From an uncultured Chloroflexota bacterium (GTDB lineage: Bacteria; Chloroflexota; Dehalococcoidia; Lucifugimonadales; CAJWER01): 8,977 nucleotides of DNA. Positions 1 through 6,760 of the stretch are shown here, one piece after another. Location: contig CAJWER010000113.1 of assembly GCA_913030785.1 (NCBI GenBank), positions 1 to 8,977 of the forward strand, written 5' to 3'. A model generated the notes under the pieces. It had not been told where the DNA came from. It searched no databases and worked only from the letters and a program-made list of their open reading frames with translations. Position numbers and translations under genes: made by a program. How positions within the stretch are numbered: position 1 is the first letter of the stretch; the number at the start of each line of letters is the position of its first letter.

Positions 1-444
1 CCATCTGGTGTCCTCGTGCGCCGCTCCCACGATCCCCAGCATCGGCCTTGCCGGTATCTTGAGCGTGTCGCTCCAGTGGATCAGCCCGTCGCGTATTTCC
101 ACGACCTTGGACTGAACCCCGACGCCGGTGCCTCCCAGCCAACCCGGCATGGCACCATTGGATCCCTGGAACATCGTGTAGCCGATGGGATCCACATCGA
201 TGTCGCCGATGTGGACGATAAGCATCTGACCAGGCTACGCCCCCTCGACTTAGATGCATCCGCTCGCCGGGTTGCCTCCACGTAACTTGACCTTTAGAGC
301 CTCGCCATCCGGATGGTTGTCGAGCCAGGGTCCGCGATTGATCTGAGTCTCGACCTCGAACTCCTCGCCCGGTCCGACGTGCAGGGTGGGTGCGTTGTCC
401 GGCCCGGTCTCGAAATAGAGCAGGTCCTTGGTTGCGCGTTGCAT
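1..444 (-). pseudogene. Acetamidase/formamidase, interrupted by two stop codons and cut by the window edge
   Basis: The leftward reading frame from ATG 442-444 to the window edge gives 148 codons of an acetamidase/formamidase (FmdA/AmdA family), which hydrolyses short amides to ammonia and the acid. An AGGAG-type ribosome binding site sits 8 nt upstream of the ATG (452-457). Family hallmarks are visible in order: HVGPGEEFEVET near residues 22-33, GGNPASG near 56-62, VEGA..PG at 66-72, MLIVHIGDIDVDPIGY, and IPARPMLGIVGAAHEDTR near the left edge. TAA at 250-252 (codon 65) and TAG at 235-237 (codon 70) interrupt it, yet the same frame continues intact on both sides. Where relatives usually read G-P-[IV]-Y-V-E-G-A-[EK]-P-G-D, this copy reads GCI-stop-VEGA-stop-PGQ. 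I infer a recently inactivated gene. A local sequencing error cluster is the main alternative. Stop recoding is unlikely because neighbouring genes end normally at TAG, TAA or TGA. The rest of the gene lies beyond position 1. Confidence 0.85.
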
Positions 445-549
445 GACAGTGACTCCTGGTTAGGTGCTTTGGATGGTGTTCGCGCCGTTCGTGGCAAACA
501 TAGAGCAGGCGGATGTGTAGTGCAACTATCCTGTACCATAGTCGCTGCT

Positions 550-555
550 AGGAGG
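550..555 (+). promoter_or_regulatory. Shine-Dalgarno AGGAGG that fixes the TTG start of otsB
   Basis: A full AGGAGG sequence lies 10 nt upstream of the TTG at 566-568. No ATG or GTG in that frame is better placed, so this site supports the unusual TTG start. Confidence 0.75.
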
Positions 556-565
556 CCTTTCACAA

Positions 566-1387
566 TTGAATCTTCTGGAACATTTGGACGAGTTGGGAGG
601 TCTACCAGGTGATCGGGTAGGCCTGTTCGTCGACTTCGACGGAACCATCTCACACTTGGTCCCGACGCCCGACGATGCCGTCGTCTCACACCGTGCAGCC
701 AACGCCTTACGTGGGTTGTCTGGCAAGTTGGCTCTGGTGTGCGCGATCTCCGGTAGAGGTGTGTCGGATCTTCGGGCAAAAGTCGGCATCGACGAGCTTG
801 TCTACGTGGGCAATCACGGCGGCGAAAAATACGAAGCCGAGTCGCTGGTCGTTGCTCCCGGGATGGCCGAGTACGAGGAGCGGATTGTAAGCCTATTGAG
901 CGCGCTCCGGCGACACGTGGACAGCCCTGGAATCATCTGGGAAAACAAGAAATACAGCGCCGCTGTTCACTTTAGGGCCACAGACCATCCAACTAGCGTC
1001 AAATCCGCCCTGGCTGAGGCCTTATCTATCGTCGACGAGGTAGACGGACTACAGGTCTTCTGGGGCAAGATGCTGCTCGAAATCCGCATACCAAATGGCG
1101 TCCACAAGGGCGACGCCTTGCGTGAGCTGGTCCGGGAACACCGCCTCGACGCGGCGATATTTCTGGGCGACGACATGACAGACCTGGATGCCATGGAAAC
1201 GCTACGAGACATGCGGGAGCACGACGGTCTCCGAGGCATCAGCGCGGTCGTAGCCGACGAGTCCACCCCGGAGATGTTGCTCAGTACGGCGGACTACACT
1301 CTCAACGGGGTCTCATCTGTCGAAATACTGTTGGACTGGCTGCTTAGCGCGTCGCAGGGAAACTCAACCACGGCGCAAATCACATAG
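566..1387 (+). CDS. otsB: Trehalose-6-phosphate phosphatase
   Basis: This 273-aa cytosolic enzyme should dephosphorylate trehalose 6-phosphate to trehalose, the last step of the OtsA/OtsB pathway for an osmo- and stress-protectant sugar. It is a HAD-superfamily protein with a C2B-type cap. Visible motifs: DFDGT at 23-27 (nucleophile Asp23 and general acid Asp25), ISGR at 61-64 (motif II), NHGG at 83-86, HKG at 180-182 with Lys181 of motif III, and GDDMTD at 201-206 (motif IV, magnesium binding). Length matches the single-domain family. The start is TTG, backed by a perfect AGGAGG 10 nt upstream. The gene diverges from the acetamidase remnant across 121 bp and converges on the cupredoxin gene with a 30-bp gap. 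No trehalose-phosphate synthase (OtsA) lies in the window, so its partner must be elsewhere. The family is clear; the substrate is inferred from it. Confidence 0.93.
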   Translation: MNLLEHLDELGGLPGDRVGLFVDFDGTISHLVPTPDDAVVSHRAANALRGLSGKLALVCAISGRGVSDLRAKVGIDELVYVGNHGGEKYEAESLVVAPGMAEYEERIVSLLSALRRHVDSPGIIWENKKYSAAVHFRATDHPTSVKSALAEALSIVDEVDGLQVFWGKMLLEIRIPNGVHKGDALRELVREHRLDAAIFLGDDMTDLDAMETLRDMREHDGLRGISAVVADESTPEMLLSTADYTLNGVSSVEILLDWLLSASQGNSTTAQIT

Positions 1388-1417
1388 ACGCTAGATCTTT
1401 GTCGCAGAGGTCGGCTC

Positions 1418-1831
1418 CTACTGTCCTGCTACGGTCACCGTTGCCTTCATATACGGGTGGATCGTACAGTAGAATTCGTACGTCCCGGCTTCTCCGAACG
1501 TGTACGCAAAATCCTCGCCGGTGGCGAGCTGTCCGCTGTCCCAGATGTCGGTGGGCTCCTCTGGCGTTCCAGAGGTGACGGTGTGGGGAAATGGGTCCTG
1601 ATTGACCCATCTCAATATGGTGCCCCGGGCTATGTTCACAGACCGGAACTTGAAGTCGAATATGGCCTCGTCGACCTCCACGTTGGGTCCTCTCACCGGC
1701 GCTGAAATTTCGGTTGCTGCAGGTGGAAGGATCGGAGTGGGTGTCGGTTTCTCGGAGTCAGCACCACACGCAAGGATGAGCGCCGCCAGCGCGGAGAATG
1801 CAATCACGATAGTGCCAACTCCAGCAGGCAT
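1418..1831 (-). CDS. Cupredoxin-domain lipoprotein (plastocyanin/amicyanin-like)
   Basis: A 137-aa exported copper protein. The N-terminus has a hydrophobic stretch ending in a lipobox (LILAC, residues 18-22), so Cys22 should be lipidated and the protein anchored outside the cytoplasmic membrane. A Thr/Pro-rich linker follows (about 27-40), then a single cupredoxin domain. Candidate type-1 copper ligands are His83 (FPHT), Cys122, His125 and Met128 in the motif YCTIHPYM, the usual arrangement of amicyanin and plastocyanin. The likely role is single-electron transfer or copper handling; no redox partner gene adjoins it. The ATG at 1829-1831 follows a GA-rich ribosome binding site (AGGAGG, complement of 1844-1849) with a rather long 12-nt spacer. 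It lies 120 bp downstream of the PHP gene pair on the same strand and could be reached by read-through; I found no clear promoter of its own. Confidence 0.9.
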   Translation of the reverse strand: MPAGVGTIVIAFSALAALILACGADSEKPTPTPILPPAATEISAPVRGPNVEVDEAIFDFKFRSVNIARGTILRWVNQDPFPHTVTSGTPEEPTDIWDSGQLATGEDFAYTFGEAGTYEFYCTIHPYMKATVTVAGQ

Positions 1832-1843
1832 GTAGTGCTTCTT

Positions 1844-1866
1844 CCTCCTCTCCCTCTAGGAAGAGG
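1844..1866 (-). promoter_or_regulatory. Ribosome binding site of the cupredoxin gene, partly inside a hairpin
   Basis: In the leftward transcript, CCUCUUCC (complement of 1859-1866) can pair with GGGAGAGG (complement of 1847-1854) around the 4-nt loop UAGA: 8 bp with one U-G pair. The 3' arm shares three bases with the AGGAGG ribosome binding site (1844-1849), so the fold would partly mask it. There is no following U-run, so it is not a typical terminator. Any regulatory role is inferred. Confidence 0.4.
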
Positions 1867-1951
1867 ACTGAGGTGAGGGTGAATAGAACGTGAGGACGAT
1901 TGACGAGGCTGGCCGCCAGGAACCTACGAAATATCGCCTACGCGACGCTTC

Positions 1952-2872
1952 TTAGCGGAACGTAAACACCGGCTGGGTCCACGCCTTCTTTCCGTTGGTA
2001 TCGTGCACTGTGGCACGAACGTAGCCTTCGTCCCCGCTGATGTCGTACTTTGCGTCCATGCCAGTCTGCTCGTGCAGTAGCTTGCCGTCGCGGCCGGTGA
2101 ACGCGGTCGTGAATTCCGTATCCTGATCAGGCTCGATGGTGAGGCTGACCTGCTCCGGGCTCATGTCGAGTTCGGACAGAGCCACCCCTGTCGAGGCGTA
2201 GAAATCACCAGCGGCCATGGCGTCCACGATGGCTTCTGAAGACAGCACCTCAGCGCGAACCACGACCCAGCCTCGCCCGGGGTTTGCCTGGTCTTGCCCA
2301 AAGTCGCTGTAGTTATGCGAATCGTCGGACGCCACCCCGAATATCGCTCTGCCAGCGCTCAAGACACGATCCCATATCTGCTCGTAACTAGGTCGTCCGG
2401 GTGCGCCTTCCACATTGGCGACGTGCACGCCGTTGAAAATCTCCAAGAGGTTGGCGCCGACAACCTGCTTTAGGGCTTGATCATCGAATGCCCACTGGTA
2501 GTTCGGATGGTTGATCGACGCTATTCCACCGGCCTGGTGTATCGCGTCGACATTGGCCTGAAGGGTAGAGACGACATCGTCCGCGTCGATCGGCTCGACC
2601 ATTCGGTTGATGCCGATGCCGTTGATGTGCACGGGTACAGTCCCCTCATTGAGCCTTATCGAAAGCTCCTCGCCGGGCACCATCAGGGGCCTCTTGAACC
2701 GTCGCTGTCCTTCGGCATAGTCAATAATAGTGAGGTGGTTGTGGTCGCTCAAGACCAGGAAATCGTAGTCGTGTTGTCGGTACCAGCGCACCACTGTCCG
2801 AGGGTCCGCGTCGCCATCCGACTCGCTAGTGTGGGTGTGAATGTTGCCCTTGAACCATCGCGTTTTCGCCAT
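1952..2872 (-). CDS. CehA/McbA-family PHP-domain metallohydrolase, downstream copy
   Basis: A 306-aa PHP-domain phosphoesterase-like hydrolase of the CehA/McbA type. Characterised members (CehA, McbA) cleave the carbamate ester of carbaryl; most relatives have unknown substrates. Metal-binding motifs are intact: HTHT at 12-15, ESDGD at 17-21, LSDHNH at 41-46, PGEE at 66-69, NHPN at 121-124 and DDSH at 183-186. A C-terminal beta-rich segment (about 230-306) ends in DEGYVRATV and AWTQPVF. A longer frame upstream to 2983 exists. I place the start at ATG 2870-2872 because this Met heads the segment homologous to the neighbour's N-terminus, and the longer frame would overlap that gene. Only 7 bp separate it from the upstream copy's stop codon, so translation is probably coupled. 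No signal peptide is visible, so it should be cytosolic. The substrate cannot be told from sequence. Confidence 0.9.
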   Translation of the reverse strand: MAKTRWFKGNIHTHTSESDGDADPRTVVRWYRQHDYDFLVLSDHNHLTIIDYAEGQRRFKRPLMVPGEELSIRLNEGTVPVHINGIGINRMVEPIDADDVVSTLQANVDAIHQAGGIASINHPNYQWAFDDQALKQVVGANLLEIFNGVHVANVEGAPGRPSYEQIWDRVLSAGRAIFGVASDDSHNYSDFGQDQANPGRGWVVVRAEVLSSEAIVDAMAAGDFYASTGVALSELDMSPEQVSLTIEPDQDTEFTTAFTGRDGKLLHEQTGMDAKYDISGDEGYVRATVHDTNGKKAWTQPVFTFR

Positions 2873-2879
2873 TCGATCC

Positions 2880-3800
2880 CTACTCCCCAAGAAAAACTGG
2901 CTGGGTCCAGGCCCGCGCGCCCGTGGAGGCCCTGACCGTTGCGCGGACATACCCCTCGTCACTCTTAATCTCGTACCGCGCATCCTGCCCTACGACCTCG
3001 AGCAGCGTCCTGCCACCCTTGCCAGTGAAAGTTGTCCAGTGGACGGTTTCGCCGTCGTCTTCGATGCGCAACTCTATCGAGCCGGTCGTCGTGTCAAGCT
3101 CTGACAGGGCAATCCCTGTCGATGAGTAGAAGCTGCCCGTGGCCAATCCGTCCACGATCGCATCCACCGATAGCTCCTCGGCCCTGACGACGACCCAGCC
3201 GCGTCCTGGGTTGCTCTGGGTCGGCGACCAGTCGTGATAGCGGTGCGAGTCGTCCGTGGCAACGCCGAATATGGGCCTGCCCGACGTCAGGACGGCGTCC
3301 CAAATCTCGTCGTTGCTCGGCTTTCCGGGCCCACCGTAGATGTTTGTCTTGGGGTGCCCGTTGTACACCTCCAACAGACTGGCGCCAGTGACCTGCATGA
3401 GCGCCTCATGGTCGAAGGCCCAGCGGAAGTTGGGGTGGTTGATCGAGGCTATGCCACCGGCCTGGATGATGGCGTTTACATTGGCCTGGAGAGTTGCCAC
3501 GACGTCGTCGGCGTCTATCGGCTCAACGACCCTGGAGATGCCAATGCCGTTGATGTGAATCGGGACCGAGCCGCCCTTGATGTTGGCGGAAACCTCTTCG
3601 CCCGGCACCATCAGCGGCCTCTTGAACCGTCTACGGCCCGATCCGTAGTCGAGCAGGGTCAGGTGATTGTGGTCGCTGAGTACCAGAAAATCGTAGTTGT
3701 GCCGGCGGTACCACCCCACGACTCGCTCCGGCGTGTCGTCGCCGTCCGACTCCGTCGTATGGGTGTGGATATTGCCTTTGTACCACTTGAGCTTCGCCAT
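2880..3800 (-). CDS. CehA/McbA-family PHP-domain metallohydrolase, upstream copy
   Basis: A 306-aa PHP-domain metallohydrolase, the first gene of a two-gene unit with its paralogue. My ungapped hand alignment of the two products gives about 200 identical residues of 306. Metal-site motifs are in the same positions: HTHT 12-15, ESDGD 17-21, LSDHNH 41-46, PGEE 66-69, HINGIG 82-87, NHPN 121-124, DDSH 183-186. Identity is high in the metal-binding N-terminal two thirds and falls in 141-160, 191-196 and 236-275. Those segments could shape substrate choice (inference). ATG 3798-3800 has an AGGAG ribosome binding site 5 nt upstream (complement of 3806-3810), and a strong promoter lies further up at 3872-3901. 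The presumed reaction is metal-dependent hydrolysis of an ester, carbamate or phosphoester of a small molecule; the true substrate is unknown. Confidence 0.92.
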   Translation of the reverse strand: MAKLKWYKGNIHTHTTESDGDDTPERVVGWYRRHNYDFLVLSDHNHLTLLDYGSGRRRFKRPLMVPGEEVSANIKGGSVPIHINGIGISRVVEPIDADDVVATLQANVNAIIQAGGIASINHPNFRWAFDHEALMQVTGASLLEVYNGHPKTNIYGGPGKPSNDEIWDAVLTSGRPIFGVATDDSHRYHDWSPTQSNPGRGWVVVRAEELSVDAIVDGLATGSFYSSTGIALSELDTTTGSIELRIEDDGETVHWTTFTGKGGRTLLEVVGQDARYEIKSDEGYVRATVRASTGARAWTQPVFLGE

Positions 3801-3871
3801 CGTTGCTCCTGGGCCCGACGGGGCTTGGTCGCCTCGGAGCCGCCGTCCGCTTCAGTCGCCGCCCGGACGCG

Positions 3872-3901
3872 AGTATATATATGGGGAGAAGCCAGTGTCA
3901 A
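3872..3901 (-). promoter_or_regulatory. Sigma-70-type promoter for the PHP gene pair
   Basis: On the leftward strand, TTGACA (complement of 3896-3901) is a perfect -35 element and TATACT (complement of 3872-3877) matches 5 of 6 bases of the -10 consensus, with an 18-nt spacer ending in an alternating AT run. Transcription should start near 3864-3866, giving a leader of about 65 nt before ATG 3800. It stands out against the GC-rich surroundings. Confidence 0.7.
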
Positions 3902-4325
3902 CGCACAGGCTGGCCTATTCTGAAGCGCTATTGTATTCAGGGGTCTGCCATTCTCTGAGCGTGTGGTCACCCTCTACCTTGGATGTCAACTGGGGATCGA
4001 TGGTTGGGAAACTGGATGAAGTCCGAGTCTCCTCGGTCACCCGCTCCACCGACTGGCTGGATGCCCAGTACTTGTCCCAGTCCAATAGCTTCAACATCTT
4101 CGGCTCCGAACAAACCCAGTAGCTGACGTCCGTTTTGCTATCTGCCGCCTCTTTAGGTTGCGGTGGCTGTAGATGTATTCTTGCCCAGAGACCTCTCCTC
4201 TTTTCGATCATGTTTGACTGATGCCGAGGCGCGCCATACCATGTCGCCGGGATATTTGGGAATTCACGCCGATATCCAATTCGCAACTTGACAACTCTTC
4301 CTGATGCCTGGGAGAACAGAGGACG
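3902..4325. other. Stretch without an assignable gene between the PHP promoter and the ATPase gene
   Basis: No recognisable gene is present. A leftward open frame runs from ATG 4209-4211 to TAG at 3915-3917 (98 aa, rich in Trp, Ser and Glu). It has no ribosome binding site and I recognise no family. A rightward 40-aa frame (4000-4122) overlaps it, with GGGG 4 nt before its ATG; this is also unrecognised. Codons 28-61 of the leftward frame mostly end in G or C (30 of 34), but the opposing frame shows nearly the same bias, so this does not settle coding. The stretch may hold a small lineage-specific gene, a decayed gene, or only regulatory DNA. I see no convincing promoter for the downstream ATPase gene. 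Confidence 0.4.
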
Positions 4326-4925
4326 GTGGATCTGCTGACTGAACGGTCTAAGTCGGACCGAAGATGTTTCGCATTGACTGGTGGCCCCGGCGTGGGGAAG
4401 ACGGCACTGCTTGATCATCTTGGATCGATGGGTTTTGCCACCGTCAGGGAGGCGGCCCGAGACGTCATCCAAGAGCAGCTTCAACTCGATTCCAATATCC
4501 TGCCCTGGCGCGACCAGCGAGCGTTCCAGCGCCATGTGCTTGAGCTTCAACTGGAACGTGAGGATGCGGCCGATGGCCCAGTCGTGTTCACGGATCGTGG
4601 CATTCCCGACGGGATCGCGTACCTCAGGGCCTACCACTTGAGTGTGTTTCTCATAATGCTCGAGCACGCGCGCGACCGATACGATGGCGTCTTCCTGATC
4701 GAACCTCATGGCGAGTATGTGGATGACGCCGAGCGTCGGGAGGATGCCGAGGAGGCGCTGATGCTCCACGCGGTCCTCAAGGAGACATATCAGAATCTGG
4801 GATATGAGCTAATCAGTGTTCCGCCAATGCCGGTTGCGCGCCGCTCTAAGTTTGTCATAGAGCGGATAGAAAATATGATAACTACCACCGAAATGATTGA
4901 GTCGAAGCAGCTAAAAGTACGCTGA
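4326..4925 (+). CDS. AAA_28-type P-loop ATPase
   Basis: A 199-aa single-domain P-loop NTPase resembling the AAA_28 family (related to the nucleotide kinase-like domain of NadR). Walker A is GGPGVGKT at 19-26, right after the first beta strand. Further family-like blocks are VREAARDVI (40-48), LPWRDQRAF (59-67), FTDRGIPD (88-95, carrying the conserved Asp-Arg-Gly), RYDGVFLIEP (118-127), DAERREDAEEA (134-144) and a C-terminal LGYELISVPPMPVARR (158-173). Members are soluble and probably bind ATP; cellular roles are mostly unknown and a small-molecule or nucleotide kinase role is possible. The start is GTG 4326-4328. GAGG lies only 3 nt upstream, while GGGAG at 4310-4314 is 11 nt upstream, so the ribosome binding site is not ideal. 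An in-frame stop at 4302-4304 limits any extension. It stands alone: no same-strand gene adjoins it. A leftward frame across it is an antisense shadow. Confidence 0.88.
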   Translation: MDLLTERSKSDRRCFALTGGPGVGKTALLDHLGSMGFATVREAARDVIQEQLQLDSNILPWRDQRAFQRHVLELQLEREDAADGPVVFTDRGIPDGIAYLRAYHLSVFLIMLEHARDRYDGVFLIEPHGEYVDDAERREDAEEALMLHAVLKETYQNLGYELISVPPMPVARRSKFVIERIENMITTTEMIESKQLKVR

Positions 4926-5465
4926 AATATTCGGTCTCGGTGATCCCTACGTACTCTGTGGTGAACCGTCCCGTTCCCAGAGCCTAGTTAATGCTTGCAA
5001 AGTCAAAGACATGTCCAGGACTTCGTACATTCATCAAGTGTGGCAACCCAACCCCACCATCGGCCTCCCGTAAAGCCTGATGGGACCCTCCGCTTCGAAT
5101 CCTCATATTCGTGTCCAACAGGACCCTTTTTCAGAGCTCCCCCCGACAGGGGCCAACCGGCAATCTGTAGTCAACCCCCCTTTTCGGAGCGACTTGATTT
5201 CTCTTAGTCAGGTTACGAGAGTAGAATAGACCGAACCATCCGGACCACAACGGCTACGTTTCCGAGCCGCCCGAGAATTGTTGGTCTGTCGCTGTTAGTG
5301 GATGGGCACACCATCGGTATCTTGCCCATGGTCGTTGTGGCCTGAGAGGAGGGAATCAATAGCGTGTTCTTGCCGGAGCAGGAGGCCCACGAGGTTCATC
5401 AGGCCTCAGGAGTTCGTCCGGTACGCCTGCGAGATGGGCATCGCTCACGCCGCTGTGTGAGCCGT
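4926..5465. other. 540-bp stretch without a supportable gene
   Basis: No product is recognisable in any frame. Between 4926 and about 5290 the translations look random. Between 5302 and 5465 there are faint coding-like traces. A 53-codon rightward frame (5302-5463) ends in a stretch reading RFIRPQEFVRYACEMGIAHA. A second rightward frame starts at GTG 5364 with AGGAGG 11 nt upstream, but runs antisense into the following gene. Two short dyads lie at 5301-5329. This could be decayed coding sequence plus the 3' end region of the leftward gene series that finishes at 5466. Confidence 0.45.
5443..5462 (-). terminator. Hairpin just past the stop codon of the leftward gene series
   Basis: GCTCAC (5443-5448) and GTGAGC (5457-5462) form a perfect 6-bp stem with an 8-nt loop, 3 nt beyond the TAG (complement of 5466-5468) of the last gene. 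The placement suits a transcript 3' end or RNA-stabilising hairpin, but there is no U-run, so intrinsic termination is unproven. Confidence 0.3.
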
Positions 5466-6668
5466 CTACATCTTGTGGTTTCGAGGCCGAATAGGGTCCA
5501 TCCTGAACGGACTATACGTGATATTGAGGTGCGGCGTCTCGATCCTTGCGTGATCGCTGTGCCGCGACTCCATGAGCGCTTCCAGCGCGCCGGTTACCAG
5601 TAGTGTCCGCTCCACAGGGTATTGCGGTTCGCCTGTCAGGAACATCTCTTGCACGTTAAGGCCGAGGTAGCTGAAGGGCTGATGCCTGTCGGCTCCGGGA
5701 TTCAGTCCGGTCGATACTATGGCCTCGTTCGCACGCGCAGCATATCCGAATCCGCGCAAATGGCCCGGGAGCAGCAATACCGTTGCGCGGAGCCCGTCCG
5801 AATAATCCAGTAGAAACGCCGCTGGATTCGTGCAGTTGTCCTCCATGTGCCCCGCAGCCTTTGGCTGGACGCGATCTACTGCGGCTTCCGCCAGTTCCCG
5901 CGACCAGACGTCACTGCGCCCTGCCGCCCACACCGCATCGCCCTCCAGACACTGCACCGCGGCGATTCCGGTCTCGCCGCCACTCCGGCGTTCTATCATG
6001 CACTGGAGTGTCTCCAGCGCGTGGGAGCCGTAAGAGTCGAGACCGGTGACGTAGGAGTTGATGTAGCCCACAGACACCGCGTCCGTGATCGTTGCGCCGA
6101 TCTCGTGCTCAAGCTCCGGGGAGCGTTCTACTACGGGCAAAGACGATCCTGCCATGAATGGCACGCCCAACTCCTGGGCCCGCGTGTACATCCACATAGC
6201 GTCCCGCCAGTTGAAGGCCAGATGCTTGTCGTTGAAGACCGGAACAGAGCGGTCCGAGCTGGCGAACACGCCGCAAATTTGCTCGAAGAAGTGACGACGA
6301 GGGTACAGTCGCTGCTCTTTCTCGTTCCTGGCGTAATCGCCGTGCTCGCCAATCAGGAGAATGCCGTCCACGGCAAGTCCCCCGTCCTGCCAATCTGCGG
6401 CGGTCGGCCAGTGGGCCTGACTGGGAGGCACGAGGGTTAATGCACTACGGATGCTTGGGTACACGGTGATGCCGTGGGCTTGGGCCGCTGCCATGCCCAC
6501 ATCGGCGCCGTGCACCTGGTCCATGTAGATGGACACCAGGTCTACGCTGGGACTGATAAGGCCGTTGACGGTAGGGAAGCCCTCCAGAAACTTGGACGCG
6601 ATTAAGTCGGCGTGCGAGCCCTGGAAATAGGTGGTGACGATCGCGGCAATCTTCTTGCGTTCGGGCAT
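5466..6668 (-). CDS. Conserved Gfo/Idh/MocA-like protein of unknown function
   Basis: A 400-aa protein of a conserved, mostly uncharacterised family that looks like the Gfo/Idh/MocA oxidoreductase fold. The N-terminus KKIAAIVTTYFQGSHAD leads into a region ending in DLVSIYMDQ (43-51) and ITVYPSIRSAL (67-77), the pattern of a Rossmann-type half, though no clean GxGxxG is visible. Conserved blocks are GEHGDYARNEK (107-117), FNDKHLAFNW (145-154), FMAGSSLP (171-178), LETLQCMIERR (218-228) and a C-terminal YPVERTLLVTG (350-360). The reaction is unknown. I chose ATG 6666-6668 because relatives begin close to this MPERKK sequence. An in-frame ATG at 6723-6725, 19 codons earlier, has AGGGG nearby and is a real alternative. 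It follows the amidohydrolase gene on the same strand (92 bp, or 35 bp from the earlier start), so the two probably share a transcript. A hairpin follows its stop codon. Confidence 0.75.
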   Translation of the reverse strand: MPERKKIAAIVTTYFQGSHADLIASKFLEGFPTVNGLISPSVDLVSIYMDQVHGADVGMAAAQAHGITVYPSIRSALTLVPPSQAHWPTAADWQDGGLAVDGILLIGEHGDYARNEKEQRLYPRRHFFEQICGVFASSDRSVPVFNDKHLAFNWRDAMWMYTRAQELGVPFMAGSSLPVVERSPELEHEIGATITDAVSVGYINSYVTGLDSYGSHALETLQCMIERRSGGETGIAAVQCLEGDAVWAAGRSDVWSRELAEAAVDRVQPKAAGHMEDNCTNPAAFLLDYSDGLRATVLLLPGHLRGFGYAARANEAIVSTGLNPGADRHQPFSYLGLNVQEMFLTGEPQYPVERTLLVTGALEALMESRHSDHARIETPHLNITYSPFRMDPIRPRNHKM

Positions 6669-6760
6669 ATTACTCGCTGGTCCCCCGGATCTGGATCCCA
6701 CGACGTGAATCCTCGTTGGCGGCATAGGACGCCCCTAATATGACCATCAAACCCCAACCA

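Noticed and set aside
2873..2983. N-terminal extension of the downstream PHP gene (extra 37 codons from 2983)
   Set aside because: It would overlap the upstream gene's 3' end in another frame, its residues are Arg/Gly/Pro-rich shadow sequence, and the paralogue starts at the equivalent of Met 2872.
4288..4310. Perfect TTGACA in front of the ATPase gene as a promoter
   Set aside because: The position 17 nt downstream reads GGAGAA, not a -10 element, and lies in the ribosome binding region.
3915..4769. 284-aa leftward frame covering the ATPase gene
   Set aside because: Over 4326-4769 it is antisense to a protein with a clear Walker A motif and family blocks; only the part below 4211 was kept as an open question.
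5094..5104. tRNA T-loop-like sequence (TTCGAATCC)
   Set aside because: The flanking bases do not form a 5-bp T stem and no D arm, anticodon arm or acceptor stem could be found around it.
5113..5131. Short hairpin GTCC-AACA-GGAC followed by five T as an intrinsic terminator for the ATPase gene
   Set aside because: The stem is only 4 bp and it lies almost 190 bp past the stop codon.
5847..6440. 197-aa rightward frame
   Set aside because: It is antisense to the Gfo/Idh-like protein, whose conserved blocks run through the same bases on the other strand.
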